From Acidobacteriota bacterium (lineage in GTDB: Bacteria; Acidobacteriota; Thermoanaerobaculia; Multivoradales; Multivoraceae), in contig WTGQ01000002.1 in NCBI GenBank assembly GCA_011525365.1, forward strand, positions 381,696-445,695: 64,000 bases of DNA, given 5' to 3'. Within the stretch, counting starts at the first letter, position 1. Every line of letters begins with the position of its first letter. Made by a program: the position numbers and the translations under genes. Positions 45,067-55,915 of this stretch are shown here, piece after piece. The notes below the pieces were generated by a model. The model was given only the letters and a program-made list of their open reading frames with translations, did not search any database and was not told where the DNA came from.

Positions 45067-45408
45067 TCAGTCCGCCGGACGCAGCACCCTGGTCACGGCA
45101 ACCGAGAGTTGCTGCCACCGCGACTGCTCGACGGCGAGCTGCCGGCGGCCGGTTCCGGTGAGGCGGTAGTACCTGGCGCGCTTGCCCTTGTCGGAGGTCT
45201 TCCACTGCGCCGCGATCCAGCCGCGCGCCTCCAGTCGGTGCAGCGCCGGATAGAGCGAGCCGGTCTCGATGCGGAGAGCGTCTTCCGACACGCGCTGAAT
45301 GTGCCCGGCGATCGCGTGGCCGTGCGCCGGGCCGTAGACGAGCGTGCGCAGGATGAGCAGGTCCAGGGTTCCGTAGAGAAGCTGGTTGCGGGGACTTGCC
45401 GGCGTCAT
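45067..45408 (-). CDS. PadR family regulator
   Basis: 113 aa; LLYGTLDLLILRTLVYGPAHGHAIAGHIQRVSEDALRIETGSLYPALHRLEARGWI. Confidence 0.88.
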   Translation of the reverse strand: MTPASPRNQLLYGTLDLLILRTLVYGPAHGHAIAGHIQRVSEDALRIETGSLYPALHRLEARGWIAAQWKTSDKGKRARYYRLTGTGRRQLAVEQSRWQQLSVAVTRVLRPAD

Positions 45409-45450
45409 GGTGTAGACAAGCTACTCCATATGACGTAGATTGTCTACACC

Positions 45451-45453
<3 letters not shown>
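45406..45453. promoter_or_regulatory. 48-bp near-perfect palindrome, putative PadR operator and divergent promoter
   Basis: CATGGTGTAGACAA (45406-45419) / TTGTCTACACCATG (45440-45453), perfect 14-bp arms; inner CTAC/GTAG also symmetric. Confidence 0.75.
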
Positions 45454-46121
<668 letters not shown>

Positions 46122-46122
<1 letters not shown>

Positions 46123-47375
46123 TGGACGTCGCGAGACCGGACCTGGCGCGGAAGAAGAAGGTCCGCCGGGTGACGTACTACTCCCTCGGAGGCTTCCTGC
46201 TCGTGCTGGTCACGCTCGGTCTGCAGCAGGTACAGCCGTCGGCGCCGCGCGTCGACCGGGAGGCGCTCTACATCGATACGGTGCGGCGCGGGCCGATGGT
46301 GAGGGAAGTGCGTGGCCGGGGAACGCTGGTGCCGGAGAACATCCGGTGGATTCCGGCGACGACGGAAGGCACCGTCGAGAGGATCGTGATCGATCCCGGC
46401 GCCGAGGTGACGCCGGACTCGGTGATCGTCGAACTGAGCAACCCGGAACTCGAGCACCAGGCGCGGGAGGCCGAGTTGAACCTCCGCGCCGCCGAGGCCC
46501 GGTACGAGAACCGGAAGGTGGAACTCGAGAGCGAACTGCTGATGCAGCGCGCGGGGCTGGCAAGCGTGGAGGCTGCGCTCGTCGTGGCCCGGCTCGAGGC
46601 GGACGCCGATGCCGAGCTGGCGAAGGACGGTCTGGCTTCGGCCATCGAACTCCAGCGCGCGCAGGCGTCGAAGCGGGAACAGGAGACGCGCTTCGCGCTG
46701 GAGGAGGAGCGTCTCGGCATCGCGGAAACGACGAAGGCGGCCAAGCTCGCGGTCGAGCGGGCGGAAGTGGATCGTCTACGCGCGATCTGGCAACTCCGGC
46801 TCGACCAGGTCGCGGCCCTGCAGGTCCGTGCCGGCATGCACGGCGTCCTCCAGCAGGTGCCGGTCGAGGAGGGGCAGCGCGTTTCCGCGGGGACGAGTCT
46901 GGCCCGCGTCGGCGACCCGACCGCGCTGAAAGCCGAGCTGCGGATCGCCGAGACGCAGGCGAAGGACGTTCAGATCGGGCAGATCGCCTCGGTCGACACG
47001 CGGAACGGGATCGTCCCCGGCAGGGTGGTCAGAATCGATCCGGCGGTCGAGGAAGGGACGGTGACGGTCGACGTCGCGCTGGAAGGCGATCTTCCGCGCG
47101 GGGCCCGGCCCGATCTGACGGTGGCCGGCACGATCGAACTCGAACGGCTCGAGGATGTTGTCTTCGTCGGTCGGCCCGTCGTCGGTCAGGAAGAGAGCGA
47201 GGTCGGTCTCTTCCGTCTGTACGGCGAAGGGAACGGCGCTACCCGAACACGCGTGCTCCTGGGCAGAAGCTCCGCGAACACGATCGAGGTGCTGGACGGG
47301 CTGGTTCCGGGCGAGCAGGTGGTCCTGTCGGACATGTCCGGCTGGGACGAGTTCGACCGCCTCCGCATCGACTGA
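46122..47375 (+). CDS. HlyD/MacA-type periplasmic adaptor
   Basis: TGATG coupling with ATPase; MDVARPDLARKKKVRRVTYYSLGGFLLVLVTLGL, long coiled coil. Confidence 0.87.
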
Positions 47376-47386
47376 GGAGGGCGGTC

Positions 47387-47563
47387 CTACCCCATGAAGA
47401 AGCCCTTGCGGTGTGAGACGCCGAGGACCTTCTTGCACAGCGCGCAGAAGTAGACGTAGCGCTTGCCCAGGATTCCCGAGATCTCCCGGAAGTAGATACT
47501 CACGGGATGCTCGCAGTGCGGGCACAGGGGTGTGATGTCGTTGCGTTCTTCAGCTCGAATCAA
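47387..47563 (-). CDS. Small zinc-ribbon protein (58 aa)
   Basis: TTG start overlaps upstream stop (TTGA): LIRAEERNDITPLCPHCEHPVSIYFREISGILGKRYVYFCALCKKVLGVSHRKGFFMG; two CxxC pairs. Confidence 0.65.
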   Translation of the reverse strand: MIRAEERNDITPLCPHCEHPVSIYFREISGILGKRYVYFCALCKKVLGVSHRKGFFMG

Positions 47564-48735
47564 GGGTTTGTCTCCTCTCCTCTTGGTTTCGTTGGTCCTT
47601 GGTTCGGCGGCCGGTAGCCCCAGGCCTCCACCGCGAATCCCCACTTCCGGTCGACGACGTCGATCGTCTCCGGGTCGATCCGGTAGGCGTTCTTGCGATA
47701 GCCCGACAAGGTGCCCAGGTAGTCGCCGATCGGCTGGCGGGCCCGCGCCCACCCGGGCAGCGCCAGCTCGTCGTACAGCCGCTCGAGTTCCGCCATGGGT
47801 GCTCGTTCGAGATCCTCGAAACGAACTTCGGCAAGATTTCCCTTCGGGATCGACTCCCGGTCCTTCATGTACTGCCTCATCATCGCGGCGTAGGAGTCGA
47901 GCATGCTGGCGACCACATCTTCGGGATCCGCGTCCTCCAGTTGACAGATCGGCAGCACGTGCCGGTACAGGTTCGTCATCGACCGGTAGACGACGTAGGG
48001 ATTTCGCACGATGTGGATGAACTTCGCGTCGGGAAACATGCGCAGGAGTTGGGTGGTGCGGCCGAGATTGGTAGGGCCCTTGAGCACGAGCCGGCGACCT
48101 CCCGAGGCCAGCGTGGCCTTGCGCAGCACGTCGAGATAGGCGCGTTCCCACCGCGCCATCTCGGAACCGGTCAGCCGCATCGTGGCGTACTTCTCCTGGT
48201 ACTCCCTCGCCCGGTTGGGGAAGGAGAGGTGGTGCACGAACGACAGGTGCGACGTGTTGGCGAGCGCGATCTCTTCCTCCTGGGGCAGCTCGACGGACAC
48301 GGCCATGTTGTCCATCGGGCGCGTCGCCGGCATCCCGTTGGCGACGAGGCGCTCCAGCCGGCCGCGCGCGACCAGGAACATCGGTGCCGCGATCGCCTGG
48401 AAGGTCGAGACGATGCCCAAACCCGGATCCTGGGCGAGCAGGTTGTGCAGGTGCGTCGTGCCCGAGCGGCCGAAGCCGTGGACGTACAGAGGCGCCTCGT
48501 CGATGGCGACCCGCGCCATCCTCGACGGGCCGTAGCGGAGGCGCTCGGCGACCCGGAGCGGAGTCATCAGGGTGCTGATCGCCAGCACCTTCGCCAGCTT
48601 GCCCCAGTACCGCGGCGGCACGCCGCCGTTGTTGGTGATCAGCCGCAGCCAGACCCCGAGCGGCGCCATCGAGAACACATGCTGCCCGGAGTTCCCGGCG
48701 GTTTCCACGGCTCTCATGCTAGTGCCCGATTGCAC
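47560..48735 (-). CDS. Sulfotransferase family protein
   Basis: 391 aa; VHGFGRSGTTHLHNLLAQDP PAPS loop. Confidence 0.87.
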   Translation of the reverse strand: MQSGTSMRAVETAGNSGQHVFSMAPLGVWLRLITNNGGVPPRYWGKLAKVLAISTLMTPLRVAERLRYGPSRMARVAIDEAPLYVHGFGRSGTTHLHNLLAQDPGLGIVSTFQAIAAPMFLVARGRLERLVANGMPATRPMDNMAVSVELPQEEEIALANTSHLSFVHHLSFPNRAREYQEKYATMRLTGSEMARWERAYLDVLRKATLASGGRRLVLKGPTNLGRTTQLLRMFPDAKFIHIVRNPYVVYRSMTNLYRHVLPICQLEDADPEDVVASMLDSYAAMMRQYMKDRESIPKGNLAEVRFEDLERAPMAELERLYDELALPGWARARQPIGDYLGTLSGYRKNAYRIDPETIDVVDRKWGFAVEAWGYRPPNQGPTKPRGEETNP

Positions 48736-48791
48736 CGGCCGGTTCCATCCAACAACATGGGCCGCATGTGCCTCAAACGTGAGAACCAGCC

Positions 48792-50078
48792 ATGAAGATC
48801 CTCCTCTACTGCCTGGCGGCCGTCGTCGTCATCGTGCTGGCGCTGTACTTCGCGTTCTTCTTCAACCCCCAGACGGAGGCGCAGGAGGAGATGAACGCGG
48901 CCTGGAGTCGGTTCGCCGAGGAGGTCGGGGAGATGGGCCGGGCCATCGAGAGCGCGCCCTTCAATCGCGACGAACAGACGGCCGCCGCGGGATACCGGCA
49001 CCTCGCGCGCTTTCTCTCGACCTTCCTGGCCGACTTTACGGACCTGCGGAATCCGGACTACCCGCAGTTCGCGCGCTTCCCCAACAGCGTCGCCCGCATC
49101 GGCTGGGACAACCCGGACAATCCCTATCTCGCGTTTGCCGTACGTGGCGACCACGTGTACCGGTTGCGTGGAAACACGACCAACTTCGACCTCGTCACGA
49201 TCAACGTCTACAGCGGCATGCTCGGCCATACGCCGATAAGGAAGATCCGTACGGTTTCGAGCATCGCCTCGGACGATCTCGATGTCGACGAGAACGGCGA
49301 CTTCGTCCTGACGCTAAGTGCCGTACGGGCCGAAGGAGACTGGCTCAAGCTGGAACCGGACGCTTACATCGTCGTCATCCGACGCCTTGTCTCCGACTGG
49401 GAGAAGACGGACGAGGGTCTGTGGGAGGTCGTGAACTTGACGACGCTGGGCACCGGCGCCCCTCGCCCGACGCCCGAGTCGGTCGCCCGGTCGCTGGACG
49501 ACGCCGCGACCCAGACGCGCTCCCTGCGGCAGTTGCTGACCCTCGTGCATCGGATCACGTTTCAGCTCGCGCTCCGGCCCAACACGGTTTCGGAACCCGC
49601 CGAGGCCGACCCGAACCTGCCGATGGCGGACGCCTTCCAGGCGGCTTCCCGGGGCTACTTCCGTCTGGAGGAGAACGAAGCCCTGCTGGTAGACGTTCCG
49701 GTCGCCGACTGCCGGTACACGAACATCCAGCTCGCCAATCCGTGGATGGAGTCGCTCGATTACGCCAGCCACCAGTCGAGCCTGAATCACCGTACCGCGC
49801 ATGCGGACGCCGATGGCCGCGTGCGCTACGTCATCAGCAGCCGGGATCCGGGCGTCCAGAACTGGCTGGACACCGCCGGCTGGGCCGAGGGGTCGCTCTG
49901 CGCCCGGTGGACGTACTGCAGCGAGTACCCGACCGGGATCTCAGCGCAGGTGGTGAGGCTGGACGAACTGGATCGATACCTGCCCCCCGAAACGGTGAGA
50001 GTCGATCCCGCGGAACGCGCGCGGATCATCGCGGCGCGGCAGGCCGCGATCAGCCGTCGGTATGCGGGCGGCTCCTAA
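48792..50078 (+). CDS. DUF1214-containing protein
   Basis: 428 aa; NPWMESLDYASHQSSLNHRTAHADADGRVRYVISSRDPGVQNWLDTAGWAEGSLCARW; paralogous to 4730..5923. Confidence 0.82.
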   Translation: MKILLYCLAAVVVIVLALYFAFFFNPQTEAQEEMNAAWSRFAEEVGEMGRAIESAPFNRDEQTAAAGYRHLARFLSTFLADFTDLRNPDYPQFARFPNSVARIGWDNPDNPYLAFAVRGDHVYRLRGNTTNFDLVTINVYSGMLGHTPIRKIRTVSSIASDDLDVDENGDFVLTLSAVRAEGDWLKLEPDAYIVVIRRLVSDWEKTDEGLWEVVNLTTLGTGAPRPTPESVARSLDDAATQTRSLRQLLTLVHRITFQLALRPNTVSEPAEADPNLPMADAFQAASRGYFRLEENEALLVDVPVADCRYTNIQLANPWMESLDYASHQSSLNHRTAHADADGRVRYVISSRDPGVQNWLDTAGWAEGSLCARWTYCSEYPTGISAQVVRLDELDRYLPPETVRVDPAERARIIAARQAAISRRYAGGS

Positions 50079-51541
50079 GCCAGGACTTCCTTGACCACTC
50101 GCGCCTTCTCGACCCCGGTCAGCCGGGCGTCCAGCCCCTGGTGCCGGTACGTGAAGCGCTCGTGGTCGATGCCGAACAGGTGCAGGACCGTTGCCTGGAA
50201 GTCGTGGATGTGGACCGGATCCTTGACGATGTTGTAGGAGAAATCGTCGGTCTCGCCGTGGACGACGCCGCCCTTCACCCCGCCGCCGGCCATCCAGATG
50301 CTGAAGCAGCGCGGGTGGTGGTCGCGGCCGTAGTTGTCCGCGGTCAGGGCCCCCTGCGAGTAGATCGTGCGTCCGAACTCGCCGCCCCAGATGACCAGGG
50401 TCTCGTCGAAGAGGCTGCGTTCTTTCAGGTCCTGGATCAGCGCCCAGGCGGCCCGGTCGACGTCACGGGCCTGGGCAGGCAGCACCGTCGGCAGGAGGGA
50501 GTGGACGTCCCAGCCGCGGTGGTAGATCTGCACGAAGCGCACGCCGCGCTCGACCAGACGCCGGGCCATCAAGGCCGCGTTCTGGAACTTGCCGGGCTCC
50601 CGGGCTTCCTCGCCCCAGCGTTCCCAGGTGCGCTCCGGCTCACTCGAGAGGTCCGCCATCTCGGGCACCGAGGACTGCATGCGGAAGGCCATCTCGTACT
50701 GCTCGATGCGGGCGAGGGTCTCCGGGTCGCCGACCTGAGCGTGGCGCAGCCGGTTCAGCTCGCTCATGCCGTCGAGCACCCGCCGCCGGACGTCCGGCGA
50801 GACGCCGTGCGGGTCCTTGAGGTAGAGCACCGGCTCGGCGCCGGTCTGGAGCCCCACGCCTGCGTACTCGGGGGAAAGGAAGCCGGCGCTCCAGAGCTTC
50901 GCCGAGATCGCCTGAAGGCCCGCCGCCGGGTGGCTGCGCTCCGCGTTCATCACGACGAAGGTGGGCAGATCCTCGTTCATGCTGCCGAGGCCGTACGCGA
51001 ACCAGGAGCCGATGCACGGCCGGCCCGGGATCTGCTGGCCGGTCTGGATGAAGGTGATGCCCGGCTCGTGGTTGATCGCGTCGGTGTGCATCGAGCGGAT
51101 GATCGCGATGTCGTCCGCCATGCTGGCCGTGTGCGGCAGGAGCTCGGAGAACCAGGTGCCGTTCTCGCCGTGCTGTGAGAACTCGAAGACGGATGGCGCG
51201 ATCGGGAAGCGCGACTGACCGGAGGTCATCGTCGTCAGCCGCTGCCCCTGCCGGATCGAGTCGGGAAGATCCTGGTCGAAGTACTCCTTCATTCTCGGCT
51301 TGTAGTCGAGCAGGTCCATCTGCGGCGGTGCGCCCATCATGTGGAGGTAGATGCACTGCTTCGCCTTCGGCGCGAAGTGCGGCAGATCGGGCAGGCCGCC
51401 GAACCGGTCACGGGCAACAGGCAGCGCGAAGACGTCCTCGGCCATCAGGCTGGCCAGGGCCAGGCCGCCGATCCCGCGGGCCGCGGTGCCGAAGAACTGG
51501 CGCCTCGTCTCGGCTCGAACGGTTTCCTTGAGTGGGTCCAT
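50075..51541 (-). CDS. DUF1501 protein
   Basis: 488 aa; Tat-like RRQFFGTAARGIGGLALASLMAEDVFA; CIYLHMMGAPPQMDLLDYKP; WGGEFGRT. Confidence 0.87.
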   Translation of the reverse strand: MDPLKETVRAETRRQFFGTAARGIGGLALASLMAEDVFALPVARDRFGGLPDLPHFAPKAKQCIYLHMMGAPPQMDLLDYKPRMKEYFDQDLPDSIRQGQRLTTMTSGQSRFPIAPSVFEFSQHGENGTWFSELLPHTASMADDIAIIRSMHTDAINHEPGITFIQTGQQIPGRPCIGSWFAYGLGSMNEDLPTFVVMNAERSHPAAGLQAISAKLWSAGFLSPEYAGVGLQTGAEPVLYLKDPHGVSPDVRRRVLDGMSELNRLRHAQVGDPETLARIEQYEMAFRMQSSVPEMADLSSEPERTWERWGEEAREPGKFQNAALMARRLVERGVRFVQIYHRGWDVHSLLPTVLPAQARDVDRAAWALIQDLKERSLFDETLVIWGGEFGRTIYSQGALTADNYGRDHHPRCFSIWMAGGGVKGGVVHGETDDFSYNIVKDPVHIHDFQATVLHLFGIDHERFTYRHQGLDARLTGVEKARVVKEVLA

Positions 51542-51554
51542 CCTTGGCCTCCGG

Positions 51555-54500
51555 CTACTTGTTCAGGGTCTCGTCCAGGTTCATCAACTGGCTCGCCAGC
51601 ATCGTCCAGGCCGCGGACTCGTCGAGCGGCAGTCCGGCGTCGTGGGCCGACTCGCCGACATCGACGAGCTGTCTGGCCGCCGCCTCGTCGCCGCCGTAGA
51701 GGTCGATCAGGCCGTCGTAGGTCTGCCTGGCTACGGCTCGCTCGGCGTCTCCGAAGCCCCGCGCCAGCAGCCGCGTCGTGACGTAGTCGAGCCGGCGGTC
51801 GAAGTCGTCGCCGGCTTCGCGCATCGCTCGCTGGGCCAGAAAGCGCGACGCCTCGACGAACTGGGTGTCATTCATCGTGACCAGCGCCTGGAGCGGCGTG
51901 TTCGTCCGTTCGCGGCGAACCACCGAGTGCTCGCGGTTGCCGGCATCGAAGATCGTCATCGACGGCGGCGGCGCGGCGCGCTTCCAGAACGTGTAGAGGC
52001 TTCGCCGGTAGAGCTTGTCTCCCGAGTCCCGCTGGTAACGGTACGTGTTGCTCGAGTTCATCGCCACCCGCTGCCAGTGCCCTTCCGGCTGGTACGGCTT
52101 GACGCTCGGGCCGCCGATCGTGCGCACCAGCAGTCCGCTGGCCGCGAGCGCCGTGTCACGGACCATCTCCGCGTCCATGCGGAAACGCGGGCCACGCGAG
52201 AGCAGCCGGTTGTCCGGGTCCTGCTCCAGCTTTTGCGGCGTGACGGTGGCCGCCTGCCGGTAGGTCGACGACGTCACCAGCCGCCGGAAGAAGCCCTTGA
52301 CGTCCCAGTCCGATTCCCGGAACTCGGTCGCCAGATAGTCGAGGAGCTCGGGGTGCGACGGCACGTCGCCCTGGGCGCCGAAGTCCTCGCTGGTGACGAC
52401 GAGCCCGGTGCCGAAGACCTGCTGCCAGAAGCGGTTCACGGTGACCCGTGCCATCAGCGGGTTCGTCTCGTCCACCAGCCAGTGGGCGAGGCCCAGCCGG
52501 TTGCGGGGCAGGTCCTCCGGCATCGGCGGCAGCGCGGCCGGGGTTGTAGCGAGGACGCGCTCCCGCGGCTGGTCGTACATGCCGCGGTAGAGGACGTGGG
52601 CGGCCGGCTCGCTGCCCGGGAGTTCCTGCATGACATGGGTGACTGTGCCGCGGCGACGGAGTTCCCGCCACTCGGCGTCGATCTCGAGTCTGCGGGTGGC
52701 GAGGCGGCGGTACTCCTCGTCGTTCGTGTTGACGTAGCTCAGGAGCAGGGCCTGTCGCTCGCCGGCACTCAGCTCTGTCTCACGCTTTGCGGCGGCGGCC
52801 CGGATCGCGCTCCACTCCGAGACAACGCGTGCCTCTTCGACCGACAGGACGCGGTCGAAGACGCGTACATCGGCGACGCCCCCGCCGGCGAAGTACTGGG
52901 CGCTGCCCTCCGTTCGCCGATCGTGGCGGCCCAGGTAGAAGGGGCGGTCAGTGCGGATGCGGCCCTGGACCTTGGCGAAGAACTCGCTGCCCTGTTCGGG
53001 AACGCGGTCGCCGTCGCGGTAGATGTGCAGCCCGCCGCGCTCGCCGGAGCCGTCGTGTGTGAAGACGATGTGCGTCCACTCGCCTGGGGTGAGCCGCTGC
53101 GTGTTGTTGGGGTTGATCGACACGCTGGTCGCCCCCCGGCCCGGACCGGCGCGGTCTCCCCTGAGGCGGAAGTACAGCTCGCGCGCTCCGAGCGTGACCT
53201 GCCAGCCGCGGTCGGCGTCGTGGGGATCGCTCTGGCTGGCGACGGTGTAGCTGCCCTCGGCCTCGGGCATGTAGATCCACATGGCCAGCGAGAACGGCGT
53301 ATCCGTGTCGATTTCGAGCGGCGGCAGTTCGGCCGAGGTCTTGTCACCGAAGAGCAGGGCCGGCAGGCCGTTCGGCCCGGGCTCGATCCGGACCTCGCCA
53401 TGAAGCGAGATCGCTTTCCGGTCACCGTCGACGATGACGGCGGGTTCGGCGCCGCCGTCGAGATCGAGACGGAGAATCTCGGCGTCCGTGCCGAGCGGGG
53501 CGTCGAGTTCGCGGTGGGCGTCGCTCGCCAGCCAGTCGGCGAAGGCCGGCTCGGCCGCGCCGAGTCTCTCCGCCAGCGCGTCCTCGATCTCGCCGACCTC
53601 TTCGCGTAGCCGGTACCAGGTCTCGCGGTCCTCGTCCCGGGGCACGACCAGGGTCGGCGGCGGGTCGGCGATGTTGCCGTCCATCACGTACTGCGTCGTG
53701 TTCCGGAAGAACGCGGTCAGCGCGTAGAACTCCCGCTGGCTGATCGGGTCGAACTTGTGGTCGTGGCAGGTCGCGCAGCCGACGGTCAGGCCCATGAACA
53801 CGCTGCCGATCGTCTCGGCGCGGTCCTTGGCGTAGATCGCCTCGTACTCCTCGATCACGACCCCGCCCTCGTTCGTCGTGATGTTGTTGCGCTGGAAGCC
53901 GGTGGCGATCAACTGGTCGAGGGTCGGTTCTGGCAGCAGGTCGCCGGCGATCTGATCGAGCGTGAACTGGTCGAACGGCTGGTTCCGGTTGAACGCCTTG
54001 ATGACCCAGTCGCGGTAGGCGTACATCTCACGGTAGTTGTCGATGTGGATGCCGTGGGTGTCGCCGTAGCGGGCCGCGTCCAGCCAGTAGCGGGCCCGGT
54101 GCTCGCCCCAGTGCGGCGAGGCGAGCAGGCGGTCGACGAGCCGTTCGTAGGCGCCTTCTTCCGTGTCGTCGAGGAAGGTCGCGAGCGTGCCTGGATCGGG
54201 CGGCAGGCCGGTCAGGTCGAGGGCGGCGCGCCGCGCAAGAGTGCGGCGGTCCGCCTCCTCGGCGGGCCTGAGCTCTTCCGCTTCGAGACGCGCCAGGATG
54301 AAGCGGTCGAGTGGATCGCGTGCCCAGGCTTCGTCGTCGACCGCGGGTGGGGCCGGCCGCTCGATGGCCGCGAACGACCAGTGTTCGTCCCAGGGGGCGC
54401 CTTGCTCGATCCAGCGAGTGAGGGTCTCGATCTGCTGGCCGGACAGTGACTTCTGCGATACCTCAGGCGGCATCCGCCGGAGTGGGTCACTGTGGTTGAT

Positions 54501-54809
54501 GCGGCCTACCAGCAGACTCGCGTTGATGTCGCCTGCAACGACCGCCGGGCCGCGAGGACGGTTGCTCCGGCCGGCGGGAGGCCGGGGATTGAACGCGCCG
54601 TCGCGGGTGTCGAGCCTGAGGTCGGCCTGGCGGGTCGCCTCGTCGGGACCGTGGCAGGCGAAGCAGTTGTCGGAGAGGATCGGCCGAACGTCGCGCTGGA
54701 AGTCGACGGCGGGCGACGGCTCGGCCGCGGCGGCCCACAGCGGGGCCGTGGAGCCGCAGACGACGATTGCCGCCGCTAGCACGAACAGGCGGAACGCTCT
54801 ATGAGGCAT
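51555..54809 (-). CDS. DUF1549/DUF1553 protein with Planctomycete-type cytochrome c domain and LamG insert
   Basis: Start MPHRAFRLFVLAAAIVVCG; VRPILSDNCFACHGPDEATRQADLRLD; LamG-like middle; TLARRAALDLTGLPP. Confidence 0.87.
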   Translation of the reverse strand: MPHRAFRLFVLAAAIVVCGSTAPLWAAAAEPSPAVDFQRDVRPILSDNCFACHGPDEATRQADLRLDTRDGAFNPRPPAGRSNRPRGPAVVAGDINASLLVGRINHSDPLRRMPPEVSQKSLSGQQIETLTRWIEQGAPWDEHWSFAAIERPAPPAVDDEAWARDPLDRFILARLEAEELRPAEEADRRTLARRAALDLTGLPPDPGTLATFLDDTEEGAYERLVDRLLASPHWGEHRARYWLDAARYGDTHGIHIDNYREMYAYRDWVIKAFNRNQPFDQFTLDQIAGDLLPEPTLDQLIATGFQRNNITTNEGGVVIEEYEAIYAKDRAETIGSVFMGLTVGCATCHDHKFDPISQREFYALTAFFRNTTQYVMDGNIADPPPTLVVPRDEDRETWYRLREEVGEIEDALAERLGAAEPAFADWLASDAHRELDAPLGTDAEILRLDLDGGAEPAVIVDGDRKAISLHGEVRIEPGPNGLPALLFGDKTSAELPPLEIDTDTPFSLAMWIYMPEAEGSYTVASQSDPHDADRGWQVTLGARELYFRLRGDRAGPGRGATSVSINPNNTQRLTPGEWTHIVFTHDGSGERGGLHIYRDGDRVPEQGSEFFAKVQGRIRTDRPFYLGRHDRRTEGSAQYFAGGGVADVRVFDRVLSVEEARVVSEWSAIRAAAAKRETELSAGERQALLLSYVNTNDEEYRRLATRRLEIDAEWRELRRRGTVTHVMQELPGSEPAAHVLYRGMYDQPRERVLATTPAALPPMPEDLPRNRLGLAHWLVDETNPLMARVTVNRFWQQVFGTGLVVTSEDFGAQGDVPSHPELLDYLATEFRESDWDVKGFFRRLVTSSTYRQAATVTPQKLEQDPDNRLLSRGPRFRMDAEMVRDTALAASGLLVRTIGGPSVKPYQPEGHWQRVAMNSSNTYRYQRDSGDKLYRRSLYTFWKRAAPPPSMTIFDAGNREHSVVRRERTNTPLQALVTMNDTQFVEASRFLAQRAMREAGDDFDRRLDYVTTRLLARGFGDAERAVARQTYDGLIDLYGGDEAAARQLVDVGESAHDAGLPLDESAAWTMLASQLMNLDETLNK

Positions 54810-54864
54810 GGATGTGCTAGAGGATAGACCACCTGCGCCCCGCTCCCGCCGAAGGGACGTGAAC

Positions 54865-55401
54865 ATGATCGACGAAATCCTGACCTTCTGGTTCGAAGAG
54901 AACGGCCCCGAGCAGTGGTGGAGCAGCGATCCGCAGTTCGACGCGGCAATCCGCTCGCGGTTCGGAGCTCTGCACGACCGGGCGGTCCAGGGGGAGCTGC
55001 ACGGCTGGCGTGACACGCCGGAGGGGCGCCTCGCGGAGATCGTCGTACTCGACCAGTTCTCGCGCAACCTCTACCGCGACGACCCGCGCGCCTTCGCGGC
55101 CGACGGAATGGCCCTGGCGCTGGCGCAGGAGGCGGTGCGGGTCGGCGCCGATCAGGCGGTCCCGCCGGGCCAGCGGCAGTTCTTCTACATGCCCTTCGAG
55201 CACAGCGAGTCGCCGCGAATCCACGAGGCCGCCATCCCGCTGTTCGAGAGCCTCGACGACCCGGAGTTACTGGACTTTGAACTCCGGCACAAGGCGATCA
55301 TCGATCGATTCGGGCGCTACCCGCATCGCAACCGCGTGCTCGGCCGCGCCTCGACGGAGGAGGAGATCGCGTTTCTGCGGGAGCCAGGTTCGTCGTTCTG
55401 A
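54865..55401 (+). CDS. DUF924 family protein
   Basis: MIDEILTFWFEENGPEQWWSSDPQFDAAIRSRF; VLDQFSRNLYRDDPRAFA. Confidence 0.87.
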   Translation: MIDEILTFWFEENGPEQWWSSDPQFDAAIRSRFGALHDRAVQGELHGWRDTPEGRLAEIVVLDQFSRNLYRDDPRAFAADGMALALAQEAVRVGADQAVPPGQRQFFYMPFEHSESPRIHEAAIPLFESLDDPELLDFELRHKAIIDRFGRYPHRNRVLGRASTEEEIAFLREPGSSF

Positions 55402-55904
55402 TGGGCAAGCGATCTTTCGCGGCGGTTGGAGCCGCAGTTTCGATCCTCGCCCTCGTCTCGGCGTGTTCGACAGCCGTCGTCCCGGCGCCGCCGTCCGCTC
55501 CGGTCGAGACACCGCCACCTGCAGCGCCGGAGCCTGATCCGGCCGCGCCGCAGACATCCGTTCTCGACGGCATCTACACCGAGGCACAGGCGGAACGCGG
55601 GCGGGCCGCCTACGACGGGCACTGTGCCGAGTGCCACGGCGAAGAGCTGCGCGGTGGCGAAATGGCGCCGGGGCTGACCGGCGTGGCGTTCCGGTTCCGC
55701 TGGCGTGGGCTCAAGGTGGCCGACATCTTCGAGAGCATCGAGTCGACGATGCCGCCGGAAGAGCCGGAGACTCTCGGCGACCAGGCGTACATCGACGTCG
55801 TCGCCTTCCTGCTGGGCGCCAACGGGTACCCGGCCGGCGATCGGGAGCTGGCGGCGGACTCCAAGCTGTTGGAGGGAATTGCGGTCGAGCGGATGCCTCC
55901 GTAG
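55401..55904 (+). CDS. c-type cytochrome lipoprotein
   Basis: 167 aa; lipobox VSAC; Pro-rich linker; GHCAECHGEELRGG heme motif. Confidence 0.82.
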   Translation: MGKRSFAAVGAAVSILALVSACSTAVVPAPPSAPVETPPPAAPEPDPAAPQTSVLDGIYTEAQAERGRAAYDGHCAECHGEELRGGEMAPGLTGVAFRFRWRGLKVADIFESIESTMPPEEPETLGDQAYIDVVAFLLGANGYPAGDRELAADSKLLEGIAVERMPP

Positions 55905-55915
55905 GGTTCGCCGCT

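Noticed and set aside
48572-51178. 868-aa plus-strand ORF
   Set aside because: Runs through sulfotransferase, DUF1214 and DUF1501 genes in the wrong frame or strand.
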